Of a stretch of DNA of 64,000 nucleotides, positions 37,188-51,043 are shown piece by piece; the first letter of the stretch is position 1, and each line of letters opens with the position of its first letter. The stretch lies in contig JACAXG010000081.1 in NCBI GenBank assembly GCA_018881555.1, forward strand, positions 1,780,399 to 1,844,398, written 5' to 3'. The stretch comes from Amblyornis subalaris (Eukaryota; Chordata; Aves; Passeriformes; Ptilonorhynchidae). The translations under genes and the position numbers were made by a program. A model generated the notes under the pieces. That model was not told the DNA's origin and did no database searches. It was given only the letters and a program-made list of their open reading frames with translations.

Positions 37188-38861
37188 TAAATGCTTCCAC
37201 TTCAATGGAACTAAATAAAATTTTCTAGTCTGAAACGATCTCAGAATCATTATGATGTATTTCAGGAAGCTCATTTCTGTGCTGATGCTGCTGGGCTGTC
37301 GTGGTCCAGGAGAGGAAAGTCCTTGTACAAGGAAATGGNTCTTTTAGAAGGTGGGAAGAAAGATGGGATTAAATAGCTGATTTCCAAGANGTCTGGAACC
37401 CGGGCTCATGGAATTCAGAAGTGATTAGGAATGGGAAAATGGCAAGGAGACTCCGTTTTCATGGTGGGCTCTAATCTTCAGACTCCCTGAGGACCTGCAG
37501 GAGGATGTTCCTACATTATCTGTCAAAGGGAATGAAAGATAAAAGTCAGTGCAGGTAATGTGAAATGATGCACCAGGAGTAAAATAAAACAAACAAACAA
37601 AAATCCCTTCAAAAACCTAATTTTGCATTTATAGTGATTGGCTCTGAGCTGACTAGTCAAAATCAGGAAAAATACCTTTGGAAGGTTTGCTTTTAATTAG
37701 TCTCTAATGGTGAATAAAAGTGGCTTGCAGAATAAATTCTGTCACTGTGAAAATCCCCTGGGCACACATGTGCAGTTATTCCACGGATCCAGGAGGAAGN
37801 GAGTGGAATGGGAAAGGTTTAAGGAAGGGTGAGAAGGACAGGCAAGGGGTGCAACTNTTTTCTTGCAGAAGTAGAGGAATACATGGAATACTTCAGTCTG
37901 GAAAGGGGTAAAATAACGGGGAAAAGGAGTAAAATAATGGGGGAAATGGGAGAGATTTGATGGAAGTGAGTCCTGGGAGCCGTGGCGAAGGTGATGCTGT
38001 GTGCTTTTACAGCACGGGAAGCAGGGGGCAACAAAATCCACTGTGAGAAAAGAGGATGGATGACTGCTCTTCCCGTTGCTGTAGAACGTTGTGAACATGG
38101 GAAATTTCTGGAGACTCGGGGGAAAATGAACACATTCCTGGNAAGGAAATCCAGGGAGGACCTATGCTGTCTTCTGGCTTAAGAAACCCCTAAAATGCAA
38201 CTTTCTGGAGGAAGAGAGAATATTCTGGAGCCCTTTAGCCTGTGTCCTAATCTTACACACTTCCATGCCCTTTAGATGAATATAGGGGGGAAGACATTTA
38301 ACTAACATCACTTCTTGTGTGAAGGCACTTTGTGTGAAATGTTTGTTNCATTCACTTGCCACTCTGTAATATGGAATTTATTGACAAAGGAAGCCAAGTT
38401 ATGAGCTTTGCAGTTTTTACATTGAACAAGACAGTTGAAAGTGGACATTTTCTTTCCATTCAGTTTTTTTTTCCTCTGCAGAGGTGTGAGTGGAGGAGAG
38501 CAGCCTGCTTTTATGTTGCTTATTTACNGTGTGTGGCTTTTATACTGTTCAGTTCTGGACAAACANTGCTCTTAAAGCAGTTGCCTACCTNAGATACCTT
38601 ANAGTGTTGGTGTAAGCACAGAAAACAGTTAAAGGGTACAGAAAAATAGCAGATAGTTACTCTAATACAAGGATTACAAGGGTGAGAGAGTAATTTTTAC
38701 ATCCATATATTTTTGGTGATTGCATTTATGTATTATGTAATGTATTACATAGATCATATACTATATTATATATACATACTGCAATGAATTATGTGCTATG
38801 TGTATTTTTATATATATTTCTATCNTATTTCTATTTCTGGGTGAGGCTGTTGGTCACATGG
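37188..38861. other. Non-coding stretch
   Basis: Unique DNA grading into the AT-rich block at 38.7 kb. Confidence 0.5.
38700..38830. repeat. AT-rich low-complexity region with TATATA runs
   Basis: Repeated TATATATA and TGTATTA segments lie among almost pure A/T sequence. Confidence 0.8.
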
Positions 38862-38950
38862 CTTAGTTTTAGGTATTCCTGCCTGGAACAGGGAGCTGGA
38901 CTCAATAATCCTTATGGGTCCCTTCCAATTTGAGATATTTTATGATTATT
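38862..38950 (+). mobile_element. CR1 3'-end fragment
   Basis: CAGGGAGCTGGACTCAATAA, TCCTTATGGGTCCCTTCCAA and tail ATTTTATGATTATT. Confidence 0.85.
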
Positions 38951-39186
38951 TAAGGAAAAATATGATGACTTGTATGGGGTCCCAGCCCAGAGGAGTCTCA
39001 TGCTGTGGCTTTTGCTGTGCTCTCACCAGGCACTTTGAGCCCTGTTTGAGGCTGTTCCCTCCTGGGGTGAGCTGGGAGCCACTGGGCAGAGCACGTGGAG
39101 TGTGGCTTTTGTCGTGTGTGCTCACACATTCCTGCAGGAAAATCCCATAATTTCAGATTCATGTGCACATCACAGCACACAAGGCT

Positions 39187-39573
39187 GGTGAGGAGCAGCT
39201 GAGGGAGCTGGGGGGGCTCAGCCTGGAGAAAAGAAGGCTCAGGGGGGACCTTCTGGCTCTCCACAACTCCTGACAGGAGGGGGCAGCCAGGGGGGATATC
39301 GGGCTCTGTTCCCAGGGAAGAGGGACAGGATGAGAGGAAACAGCCTCAAACTCTGCCGGGAGAGGTTTAGATTGGATATTAGGGAATATTTCTTCACTGA
39401 AAGCATTGTCAAGTACTGCCCAGGGCACCATCCCTGGAAGTGTTTGAAAGATGTGTGGATGTGGCACTTGGGGACGTGGATTAGTGGTGGCCTTNGGGGT
39501 GCTGCATGAATGGTTGGAGTCAATGATCTTACAGAGCTTTTCCAACCTAAATATTCCATGATTCCATGGTTCT
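39187..39573 (+). mobile_element. CR1 3' fragment, ~390 bp
   Basis: GAGGAGCAGCTGAGGGAGCT, CTCAGCCTGGAGAAAAGAAG, TTTAGATTGGATATTAGG, and the tail ATTCCATGATTCCATGGTTC. Confidence 0.94.
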
Positions 39574-42500
39574 GGCATCACAGCCCCAGCAGCAGGACAG
39601 GGGCTTGTTAAGGCCAACNCAAGCCCTCGGTGGCTCTGGCAGCACCAGCAGAAATGGGTTTGGAGCACACAAAAGAGAAGCTCACAGTGTGGAGGCTGGA
39701 GCTCTGCTCAAATAGCATCAGCACTTCTGTGTTTGTGGGCCAGCAGTTGCCAAACCTGCCAGGAATTTTGTGCTGAGTGTGTTTTCTCCATCCAAAACAC
39801 ACCTGGAGCTCGCTGGGAGCAGCTGCTTTCCTCTGGCTGATCCAGGCAGCAGATTCTGCTCTGTGTGGTGCAAATTCTCCCCAAACCTCACATCCTCCCA
39901 AAATCTCCCCAAACTTAATGNCTTCCCTGAGAAGAACAGGAGCTGGACGTGGTCACAAAAACTGGACAAATTCTTTGGCAGGTTTCACTCAAAAACCACG
40001 AATCATAACCTGACAATTAGTGACCTAACCTTATAAACATTAGTGTACTACAGCTGGTTATTTGAAATATCTGATTTTTAGTTTAGTGGACATATTTGAT
40101 TTCTAGTTCATTGGAAATATCTGGGTTTTAGTTTATTGGAATATCTGATTTTTAATTTATTGGACAATTCTCCACATTTATTGTTTTCACCTTGCCGTGC
40201 TGACTAATGATAAAAATCATACTATACTAATCAAGTTTATTTCCCAAGAAACTATACACAGTTAAAAAGCCTTAAGTAACAGGCATGAGTCCAAACATTT
40301 TTGGAACAAATACTCCATTACTGGCATGTCAATCACGTCTGTGTGAGCAGCGGGGATGAGAGGATCTGGACACTTGTGAAGTGCTGCTGTTCCTCAGCTC
40401 AAACATTTTCCTGCTCTATGAATCACAGGCCAGGGCTTGGCTCTGCTCCTACCCCGGGACAGCTCCGCCTGAGCGTGTCTGGGCATTCCCACTGTGCTGT
40501 GGGAACCCCTCGGCGAGGGACAGACGCTCCCAGCTCCCTCATCCCCTCTGCTTTCCATCCCCCGTCGGACCGAGGAGTGGTTGGTGCAAGAGAGTAAGAG
40601 TGTCCCTGGAGAAGATTTCTAATTTTGCTCCCTGGGTGAGCTGAAGCTTTTCCAGAGCAGGCTGTGGGCTGATCCCGGTGGAGGAGGGCTGGGAAAGGTC
40701 AGGGATCCCATCTTGGCTCTTTTTCCAGCAACTTTGCTGGTAAAACCCCACAGACGTTCTCCTGGGCTCTCTGCTTACGACAAGAGACAGATCATTTCCC
40801 TCTCCAGATTTATAAGGCTGTTTGAGGTTGTGGCATCCTCGGGACCCAGGAGGCAGCCAGGATCTATGGAAATAGCTGGGAAAGCTGCAGCCACAGAAAG
40901 TGAGGGAATGGGGCTGGCTGGGGCCAAGCAGTGTCAGTCCCAGCTGCTCTCACCGAGCTCCTCGGGCAGAAATCTCGCCTGGTTGCAGCAGGCACAAGCC
41001 TGAACAATCTATACTTGGAAGGCAAAATGCGGGAAATTCCGTTCCCCTAACTCCAAAACATTCCCGTTTTTGCTATTTGGTTTTTAAAAATAATATCGTG
41101 CCCTTTTTGGGCACACATAAATATAGTGATGCTCCTTGTGTGTCTCATATATTCCGGCAAACAAGCTGTCGGATGGCCTGAGTGCATGGTATATGTGGCA
41201 GGAGATTTATGAAACTGTTCCATCTTGCCTCTAAATAAATTAAAAAACGTTGTGGGTTTGGGAAATCAAAGCTTTCACAGCAGTGTTGTGGTTTCTGTTT
41301 CTTTAAATTAGTGAGATGAAGCATTTCATTTGAAAAACTCCCTGCTCTGACAATTGTCGGGGAGTTCACACGAATGGTGCTTTTCATTTTCGAGCAGAAA
41401 ACCCAAATGGTGTAAGTGATGTCATCTATTTTCATACTCTGTTTAGACAGTCTTGCAGGCTACAAAGTACATTTTCTGNAATGTGCATCTGAGTTTTCTG
41501 AAGGAAAATATCAGATATGAGTGAGGAAATGCTGGGGTTTTGTCCCTCTCTCTGCAGACACACCCAGGGGGTCTGTGAGGGAGGAGCACCCAGGAACCCC
41601 AGGAANCCCCTGTTTGCAATGCAAGGTTAAAACACACNAAGTTTAACTTCATATTCCAGTGTTTTTTATGGAAAGTGGAAACAGATGGACTAGACAAAGG
41701 CATAGGAATCATGTGTCTAACGCTATCCAGAGGGAAGAAACCAAAGCAGCTATTCCCACATTGGTGTTTGCCTTTTCTTCTTGAAGATGTTCATGCACTT
41801 CAACGTTTGTTTAAAAAACTTAACAAGCCCATGGATATCTCCTGGCTGCTGGCCTGGCAGGGAATTCCAGAGGGGTGGNCTTGCAGAAGGGTGGGGGACT
41901 GGTGTGGGATCAGGAATGGCACTCAAAGGTGACCTCAGAGCAAATCTCAGCCTAAAACAGGAAAATAAAACCCAAGTCACTGACTGTAAGAGTGAGCAAA
42001 ACTCTGGTTAATCAGAAAATAATATTAATTTTTCTAAGACTTTTCATGCTAGAGAGGAAATTTAGTAGTGCCTTTCTCGGTAAGTCCAAGGAAAAGGTGA
42101 CACTATTCTGCACAGGTCTCTGTTGACACAGAAGATAACAGAAATATGTTAAAAAAGCTCAGAGAGACGTCAAAAGCAGTAANAGCAAATTNGAGTAAAT
42201 AATAAATAAATAATATCAAATTGTAGTAAATATAGTAAAAACAGTAATACCACAAAATGTCTGTAATTGAGAATCAGTGAATGAATTATAAACAGTATTT
42301 AAGCCATTTTAGCCAAATGACAGAATTCCAAAACTTTGTTATTGAAGGAAATCCTTTTTTGGCACATGCAAGATGTGTATCATAAATCAATGGTTTTGAA
42401 CAAGTCCATCTAGAACTGCTGTATTAGATTAAATTATTTGCCTTAACCTATCATATTGAATTGCATTATTCTCTTGATATCTGAGCTCAGGTTATGTTTC

Positions 42501-43261
42501 AGAAGATTTCTTTTGCTTTCACTGCTCATGCCTGTGAGTAAGACTTTTCCACATCTAAAATATTTCCTGAGAATAATTAATTCCTTGGTACCAGGTGGAT
42601 ACTGACACTCCAATCGAACAATTTGTATTCATTCATTAATTACTAAGATCAAACTTATAGAATAACCAAAGATTTCCATCCCTCTTCTGTGATCTCTTTT
42701 AATTTTTTTCTGAATTATGCCATATCATACATCCTATTGCTGCTCACCGTTTCTATATATTTGGATTTCATCTGACCAGGAGTTGTTTGATTTGACAGAT
42801 TCTGTATTTGAAACATCAAAATATGTTGCTATGGAAAAAGTTACGAGTTCTAATTAAAAATGCAGAGGTCACAAGTTTCCCAGAACCAGCAGGGNATAGA
42901 TCCTAGGAGAAAAGAATCANAACATAAAAAATCCAGAGATATGTCACTGTGCAACTCTCCAGATCTGAAAAGGGAACAGCAAGCNTTCAGGACAAACCAC
43001 GAGGCTGAAACTCATTGAGATGCTCAATCCTCCCTTCCCACTGGCACAAGTTGCTTCTGGAATTCATGCAGAGCACTGAGATTGGAAATGTCATCCTAAC
43101 ACGACTGAAACTGAGGAGAGAGAAAAATTAGATGGGCATTAGTAGAGAGAAATCAGACCTGCCAGGTCATCCTTTCCAATCCAATACCAATATGGAATTA
43201 ATTTTCATGTCATGGTGTTGAGTGTTTGATCTGTGTCCATCCCATCCTTTCAAAGATCATC
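39574..43261. other. Non-coding stretch
   Basis: Contains the 25-bp tandem repeat at 40.1 kb and an AAAT-rich patch near 42.2 kb. From 42.0 to 43.2 kb it is AT-rich with no recognised repeat. Confidence 0.5.
40064..40162 (+). repeat. 25-bp tandem repeat, four units
   Basis: The units, of the form GAAATATCTGATTTTTAGTT plus TATTG, begin at 40064, 40089, 40114 and 40139. The last is one base shorter. The repeat is AT-rich with moderate divergence between units. Confidence 0.88.
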
Positions 43262-43386
43262 CATGTTGGGAAACACTCTCAGGCTCAGGGTGGGGTTTTG
43301 GGGTTGTCCTGTGCAGAGCCAGGAACTGGACTGGATCATCCTTCTGAGTCCCTTTCAGCTCAGGATATTCCATGATTCTGTGATTT
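43262..43386 (+). mobile_element. CR1 3' fragment, GTTTGGACAACGCTC-type subfamily
   Basis: AACACTCTCAGGCTCAGGGT, CTGGACTGGATCATCCTTCT, and tail ATTCCATGATTCTGTGATT. Confidence 0.88.
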
Positions 43387-43745
43387 TAGCTTTGATTTCC
43401 CTTCAATACCTCGAGTTGTTTAACTGCTTACAGTTTCCCCTTTTATAAGTTGTTATTTCCAAACAATTATTGTGGTTTTGCCCTCCTTTTGCTCCAGTTT
43501 AGCCAAACTAAGAACCATCAGTACAAGACAGGCTTGAGCCACAGGTGCCTGAGCTGCCCCACCTGTGACCAGGTGTGTCCACACAATTCCTGAACATNTC
43601 AATGTATCAATATATCAATATCTCCATCAGAGCAGGGGATTTAAGATCAGCTCAGCTGTACCAAAGCCCTGCTCTGGTATGAACAGCCCTGTTCAGGTCT
43701 AGGTTGGCCCTTTCTGCAATAGTGTGGTACATGAAACAGTTAAGA

Positions 43746-43815
43746 CACGGAATCAAAGAATATCCTGAGTTGGAAGAGACTCACAAGGATCATCAAAGTC
43801 CAATACTTCTGCTCG
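43746..43815 (-). mobile_element. CR1 3'-end fragment
   Basis: CACGGAATCAAAGAATATCC, TGAGTTGGAAGAGACTCACA, AGGATCATCAAAGTCCAA. Confidence 0.82.
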
Positions 43816-44211
43816 AAATGTATTTAGCTTCTAATCTTTTGACAGTGTTGGAGCTCTCAGTGCTCCTGCCGCAGTCATTTTTTATTCTTAAATGACAAAT
43901 GCAGTGTAAATGTGTTCCCAGTTTGTGCTCCCTGCCCTGCAGTAGTGGAGCAGAGCAGTTTTTCTCCCTGAACTCCATCTGCAGTCCAGCAGGGAAGTGC
44001 TGCTGCCACACAACANGGGATGTGCCAAGGGATGTCCAGCTCCTCTCTGAGAGCTGCTGAGTGTGCTTTTGTCTTGGGAAAACGGGAAACCCNTGGTCTG
44101 ATGGGTCCTGCTCCCCAATTCTGTGCCTAGATATGAAAAAATAACATTTCCTCACAGATATTTGATATTTNCCCTCAGAAAACTCACAGCCACATTCCAG
44201 AAAATGTACTT

Positions 44212-44470
44212 TTGTGAGGGTGGGGAGGCCCTGGCACAGGCTGCCCAGAGAAGCTGTGGCTGCCCCATCCCTGGAAGCGTCCAAGGCCAGGATGGATGGG
44301 GCTTGAAGCAACCTGGGNTAGTGGAAGGTGTCCATGCCCANGGCAGGGAGTGGCANTGGATGAGCTTCAAGGTCCCTCCCAACTCAAACCATTCTGAGAT
44401 TCCGGGATTCTGTAATTCTGGGATTCTGTAATTCTGGGATTCCATCATTCTGGGATTCTATAATTCTATG
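44212..44470 (+). mobile_element. CR1 3' fragment with expanded 8-bp tail
   Basis: A normal body (GGCTGCCCCATCCCTGGAAG, GATGAGCTTCAAGGTCCCTC) runs into about ten tail units, 44390-44470. These alternate ATTCTGGG and ATTCTGTA before ending ATTCTATG. Confidence 0.94.
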
Positions 44471-47313
44471 CTTTGATAAACCACACGTGAACTTTCGCTC
44501 GAGGTTTCAGTTCTCTGATGAAGATCCTGCCAAAGGTGCAGCACGAGACTCTGTTCACCCTTTCAGTTTAATGCATTTATACATCTAGAATTGTTTTCTC
44601 CCAGTTCCTGCGAGAATTCCGGAGGCAGTTNATTGCCAGGGTTAAATATAGTTCCCTATCTTGACTGTGGCCTCAGGCCACATCCCTTAAACGGAGGAGA
44701 CAGACAGTCAAGTGCAAGAGCAGAACATGGAACGGAGTTTGTTGTTGGCACAACTACAGAGACCTGCACTGGATCCTGNGTTTCAAAGCCTGTGTGCACC
44801 AGTTCAGTCTAATTAAAGATGCTATCATTGGTAAAACAACAATAGATATCTACCTCACCNCTTTTTTTTTTAGGTTTTAAACTGCTATATGTAATTAGGA
44901 TGAGGGCTGAACGCCTTCCTGAGGGCTCACAAATGCTGATCTGTAGTTTTGTGAACGTAGAAAACGTCGTTCTGCTGTATTTAATGAGTCTTGTTTGTAG
45001 TTTTGAAGTCTATAAACTGAGCTAATTACCATGAAAAATTCCAGGCAGCTGCCTTGAAACTGTTTTACCAGCTATTTCCTTTTGCCCTGCTTTGTATTTT
45101 AATAAGGCAAGAAGTTTTCAGATAGTTACAGACCGTATTCAGTACAGGGGATCCACATTTAATGTCTTTCTGTTGAACTGCAGCAATGCCAGATCCTAAA
45201 TTCCTTGCTCTAATTCTAAGCCAAAGTAGATGAGAAACTGTNTAAGTTCAGAGGGCAACTTTGCTTTGAGAAGGTACAAACTTTACCCATTTCTACTTTA
45301 TTCNTTTTCTTTATGTTTTTAAATAAGTNTATTAATTGAGCTTATCATTTAAAAATACATAATATGATATNATATCANATACATGGGNNCTTAATACTTA
45401 ATAGCTGTACTTAATTTATATTTCTCTACAATTTTAATATGTAATATACAATATTAAATATTTACTATATCTCCCATATTTGAGACAGAAAATAGTAAAG
45501 TTCTCATTTTTATGTGCAGACAGTATGGCTCTGTTTTCTATCATAAACCAAAAAACCCCAAACATACTACAGTCATTTTGCATAGTGCTATTTTCCACGT
45601 TCCCATATTAATTGGGAGGTATTTTTAGTGCTATCCCGGCTTTCCTATGGATTTATTTTTAAAAAACCACGCAAGACACTCTGAAAGAGCACGAGGGAAG
45701 CTGTGGGCATCTTTCCCCCGGTGGAGTCTCCTGTCAAATTTCTCATCCCTGCNGATTTCTGAAAGGCGAGCAGCCAGAGCGGAGCTGTTGGGAAGAGCGT
45801 GGAGCAACAGGAAAGGCTCCGTAAACCGATTTTGTACTAAAAATTCTGATTCAGGGTGTTGCTAAGTGCAAACACAAACATTTCCCTGGTGCTTGCCAAA
45901 CAAGCGGAAGACTCTCCGAGTTTCTTTTCACCACTCNGAACTCTGAAAAAAGGTGGCGGGAGGGGGCTCGGGGCCGGGTTTAACCCCGTTTGTGTTTCCC
46001 CAGGGGGGTGTGGAAGCAGCCCCAGAGCAGCAGCCCCAAAACTGGGACCCGTTTTGTTCAAGCACGAGGCCCAGAACAGTGTGAGGTGCTGGGCAAGGCA
46101 CTCTGTCTGCTGAGAGCCACCGGGACAGGAGCTGGAAATGGAAACAAACCAGAAAGCCACTCGGTGCTGGGCCCATGGGAAGATTTGCGCGGAGACGTCG
46201 AGCCCAGGATGTTTCTCATGAGCCCTGATGATTTCACTTAATGAAGACAATGATGTGAAAAAGTTTTTGTGTGATTATAGGGTGAAAAAAAAAAAATCGG
46301 TGGAGTCATTAAAAAAAAACCATTTCAGAACAAGCCATATAAGGCACAGAGGATTCTGCCCCGCTGCCACGGGCCGGGCTGGGGACCAGCCTTAAAGGAA
46401 AAGGGCCCCTGGAACAGCAGCAGCTCCTGCCCTCTGGGCTTCCCTGACCCAGCTTTGGCACTGGTCCTGTCACTGGTCCTTTCCTGAGTGTTTGTACTGT
46501 GCGTTCCAAGGTCTGTTATGGCTTTTAACAGGTTTTGGAAGGCCTTAAGGCTGGTGTATGTGTGTACATATATACATATATTTATATTTATACACCATGC
46601 AGGTATTTCCACTTAACCCACCCATATGAATGAGATCATCTTTAAGCCCCATGCTCAAAAACCAAGAGGTGCTGAATGGCTCTGGTTGCCCTTACAGCTG
46701 CACCAGGAAGGAGCAGGCACTGCTGGAGGCAGCTGGCTCTGCTCTTGCAAAGGGAGCTGGAAAACTCCATTAGGGCACGTTCAGGTGCTCTGGGTGGCAG
46801 GTTTGCATCTTTACAGCCCTACAAATTCCAGGCACGGGCTTTAGAAAGGAATTGATGGCAAGGGTGAGCGTTTTTAATATTAAACTATTTAGTATTAAAG
46901 CTTCTTGGGTTTTATTTTTGACCTTATTAACACTGCGAGGACTTGGGCATGAACTGTGGCCAGCAGACCTCGCGCTCCTCTGCAGAGGAAGGACTCTGGA
47001 ACGTGGCTTTGTGTGAAGAGTGTTCCTGAAATGCTGCTGTTCTCCCAGAGCCGTGCTGGTTTTGGCCCGGAAAACTGGCTTAGTGGGAGACAGTTGGCCT
47101 TCCTGCTGGAATGTGAGTCTGGAANGTGGAATTGTGGGGAACAGCTGTGAGAGCTCTACAAGGTGGTGGGTGAATTATGAGGAATANGTGGTGAGGAGGA
47201 TTCTGGGCTTGGGAGAAGCTGGCTGAGCACCGGCTCTGAGTGCAGGGAGCNGGGCAGGAGCTGGGATTTGTGGGACTGTGGTCAAAGGAGAGGGCTGCTC
47301 AACATCTGTGGCG
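44471..47313. other. Non-coding stretch
   Basis: AT-rich at 45.3-45.6 kb, then GC-richer at 45.9-46.5 kb, without recognisable coding content. Confidence 0.5.
45340..45480. repeat. AT-rich low-complexity region
   Basis: About 140 bp dominated by ATATT and TAATA words with several unresolved bases. No gene signal. Confidence 0.75.
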
Positions 47314-47722
47314 TCCTGGAATCCCAGACTGGTTTGGATTGGGAGGGATCTTAAAGCTCATCCAGTCCCANCCCTGCCATGGGCAGGGACACCTTCCACT
47401 ATCCCAGTCTGCTCCAAGCCCTGTCCAACCTGGCCTTGGACACTTCCAGGGATGGGGCAGCCACAGCTTCTCTGGGAATTCCAGTCCAGGGCCTCACCAC
47501 CCTCACAGGGAACAATTCCTTCCCAATATCCCATCTGACCCTGCCCTCTGGCACTGGGAAGCCATTCTCTGCATCCTATCCCTCCATCCTTTGTCCCAAA
47601 TCCCTCTCCAGATCTCTTGGAGCCCCTTTAGGCACTGGAAGGGGCTCTGAGGTGTCCCTGGAGCCTTCTCTTGTCCAGGCTGGACACCCCCAGCTCTCCC
47701 AGCCTTTCCTTGTGAGGAGGTG
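47314..47722 (-). mobile_element. CR1 3' fragment, ~410 bp
   Basis: Standard order from TGGAATCCCAGACTGGTTTG through GGGATGGGGCAGCCACAGCT to TTGTCCAGGCTGGACACCCC. Confidence 0.94.
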
Positions 47723-50700
47723 TCCATCCCTGGGATGAGCTCTGGCCNGGTGGAGGGACACACACACCCCCAGACCTGTGTTTGGCAGAGGTTGCTCCTC
47801 TTGCTCTGATCATCTCCTCTCTCCCAGCCATCCCACGGGTGCTCTCCCAGCCTCTCCATGGCTTTGTCCCCTGCTCAGAGCGTGGCCCAGCAAATGGAAT
47901 CAACAGCCAGGGGCAGGGGTTTGTATCGATCCCTGCACAGTGACAGATTGTGCCAGGGGCTACTGCCAGCGCCAGGGCTGGGAATCAAACCTGGGAACTT
48001 CCTTAGCAAGCGTGGATCCACAGCAATCTGAGTTAAATATGTTCATATTAAATGAGTCCTTACAAAGATTTAAAAATTAAAACCTGCTTGTGCAGAGCCG
48101 TAGCCAAACCCCATTTTTTGGTTCTAATCCGTGAGTCAATTCATTATTGTCAGCCTATGGATTCAATACAACTTGCCAAAAATAACTATCAAAGCAGGTC
48201 ACCACGAGAGATGAGTTTTTCCAGAGGCTGTGCTGATGCTCTCGTGGCATTCTGTGTCCACTATGTGAATTAATACACTGTAAGTTCATGGCAATTCAGG
48301 ACTAATTAAGTTGTCTTTTCACTGTGCTCTTAAATTCTTTCCCACCTGAGCCAGCTCGTGGCTTTTAACCCGAGCTGGTGGCCAAAGCTTTACAAACTCC
48401 CACTTTTAACAAACTGCTCTTGCTGGATCCCTGGGCTGTGTTCNGATCAGTTGAGTGGAAAAAGCAATTTAGCCTTGTGTTTGCTGTCTGCTGCTCTGGC
48501 GCACTGCAGCCAGGCTGACCTCCCCAGAACCCCCACTTTGTTTAAATCTGATCAATAATTTGGGATTGACCAGCGTGCTGATCTGTGTATTCCGAGCTAG
48601 GCACAATTTAAATGTGTATTTTCCACCAACTTTTGACAAAACTTGCAGTGAAAGGAGCAGTTTTTNGCATTGCAGTGCTCAGGGTTTATTCTGCCAGTGA
48701 CATTTCCCCTTNGTCATCATTCCCTGCAGGAAATTCTGAATAAATACAAGTTTACAGGTGCAGTTAACAGATGACACAGACCAGTTTACCAGTACACGCT
48801 CCCAGTACCACACACCAAATTCCCCAAATCCCGTTGCTTTCTGTAAGTCTAACACTGTCTGGAATAAAAACTCCCTGAAGCTTAGCTGCAGTGCTTCCTA
48901 AATACATCAGAGCCAAACTCCATGCACCAAGTGTATTCAGTACCTGTGCTCCTGGTTTTCATCAGTGCCAGTTTAGCATTATGCCATAATTTACAGCAAG
49001 AAACAAGAGATTTGGGGGGTTTTTTTGGTTGTTTCTTTTTATGCAACAGCTCAAAAAACTGTCTGGAGTTACTACCACGGAAATGATGGGCGAGTTTAAA
49101 TAGCTCCTACAAACATANTGGATTTGAAAATTGAAACCAAAGGGAAGTTTATTTACTGTACAGGCTTTGTAAAGGAAATTTCTTTGTGTATCTCTTATAA
49201 AACTCAGCGAGGTTTGCTGCAAGGCTCAGCAATGAGGATACCTCTGCTCCCTACTCCTGTGCACAGGAATAAGAATTGAAGTTTCTTGCACCTTGACCCA
49301 GTGTCCTGTTGGGCAGGTGGGTTCCTGCTCTTGCAGGCTTTAGCAAAAAAAATAAATTTACTTCAATTGATGTGNAGCACAGTGCAGGGTTCTCAGAGAA
49401 TGAAAATCTCACCACTGTTGATCGTTGTAACAACCAGGACTAGCTCATTCCCAGGTGAGAAACACTGGTCACACACAAACAGTTTTGGGTACAGATCTCC
49501 CCAGTGCTCACCTCAGTTAGCAATGAGGGAAGAAAATTATTGTGTTGTCTTTATGCCTGATACTTGGGAAAAGAAAGAAAAAGTCATCCCCTTTCAGGCA
49601 CTTCTGCCTGAAGAGTTTTGAGTCTGATGCTCCATGCAGAAAGGTCTTTGAAATGAAGAGTGGACTCCTTGCTCCTGGATTTGCTGTACCAGAGGAGCCA
49701 CCAGCTCGCTGAGGCAAATTGTATTAATGTGCGTTCTGAAGTACATTTGTCACAGAAGAAAGGAAACAAAGCAGTGNGATATTTTCATGCTCTGTGAGTT
49801 TATCTGCCCATTCTGTGTGGGATTTTCAAGGGGGGGAATACCCAGAGCAGCCCCTCTGCCCCAGAAACAGGCAGGTGGCCCCAGCACCAAAGGAGTTTCC
49901 TGGGGCTGAGGGTGCTGGAGTTCTTCCTCCCAGCTCTTTGCAGCAGCAGCATCCAAGGGGAGGAAGGCACAACTCCATCTGCTCGGCCCCAGCCGCTTCA
50001 GCGTGTNTGTGTGGATGTCAAACTCCTTCTGGAAAGAGCAAATGCATTATTTAAACACACACAGAGCCACTCGCTCCTACGGAGCAAAATAGAGATGAAA
50101 ATGTCCTCTGCACCCTTTCAAGTCAGCTGGAAGGGATGGTGTGGGGGGTGAGTGCCTCGGGCAGCAGGGAGCACACAGCATTCCCCAGGCTGCCACACAA
50201 GGCTGCCTTTTGTCTTGGCTTTGAGTCATCCATCGATTTCCAGCAGGGATTCAGCCTCCTGAAACCACACAGCAGAGCAAACCCTGTGTTCTGGGATACA
50301 CGGCTCAGCCTGGGCNGATGGAAAACAAATAACTTGGATTAAGCAGGAGAACTGGTGTGTGGGGAGGTGGAATTGATGTTCTTTGGGAATCACCAGCTGA
50401 CAGGCTGACACAACAGGCACTCCGGGGAACTTTTTGAGGTGGATTCTGCCCTCTGAGGGCCTTGTCCCAGCTGGGTTTGAGCACACAGAGGTTGTTGACT
50501 TAAAAATATTACATAAAATCACAGAATAGAATGACGGAGTGGTTTGGGTTGGAAGGGACCCTAAATACACCAACAACTTCAAGAATGACAAAAAACAACA
50601 TTCCAAATTGTATCATGCTTTAGATTACAACATTCTATGCTTATGTTTATTGACCAGGTTTATTTTTATTTAGAAAATAATTTACTTGATGTGTTTGATT

Positions 50701-51043
50701 GAGCCAAACTGAGTGTTAATTTATCTTCTCTCTCCCCAGTGTAGGAGCTACTTTAATGGCATCTGGTCAATGTGCAGTGAGAAGGCTGCACTGACTCCTT
50801 TTCTTCTTGGAAGCAATTAATTTAGTAAATTTACTCANTTTTCATCCCTCATAAGTTTCCAGGCAACATACCCTTTTTGTCCATTTTTCCTTGGATTCTG
50901 TGGGTAACTTTAACAAAAAAGGCAATTCCCTAAACTTGTTGTGTTTGGCACTTGTTGCACTTACAGGTCCTGCAAGCAAAGAGCTTTTCAGGACACAGAA
51001 CCACTCACCTTGTGATATGATCCATTTCTCCACTCTCCAGAAC
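47723..51043. other. Non-coding stretch
   Basis: Only the short CR1 at 50519 is recognised. Confidence 0.5.
50519..50565 (-). mobile_element. Short CR1 3'-end fragment
   Basis: CACAGAATAGAATGACGGAG then TGGTTTGGGTTGGAAGGGAC. The body is missing beyond CCCTAAAT. Confidence 0.8.

Noticed and set aside
47240..47738. Open frames around GHFQGWGSHSFSG-type peptides, seen at many loci
   Set aside because: The same peptide recurs wherever CR1 3' UTR occurs. It is repeat sequence, not a gene family.
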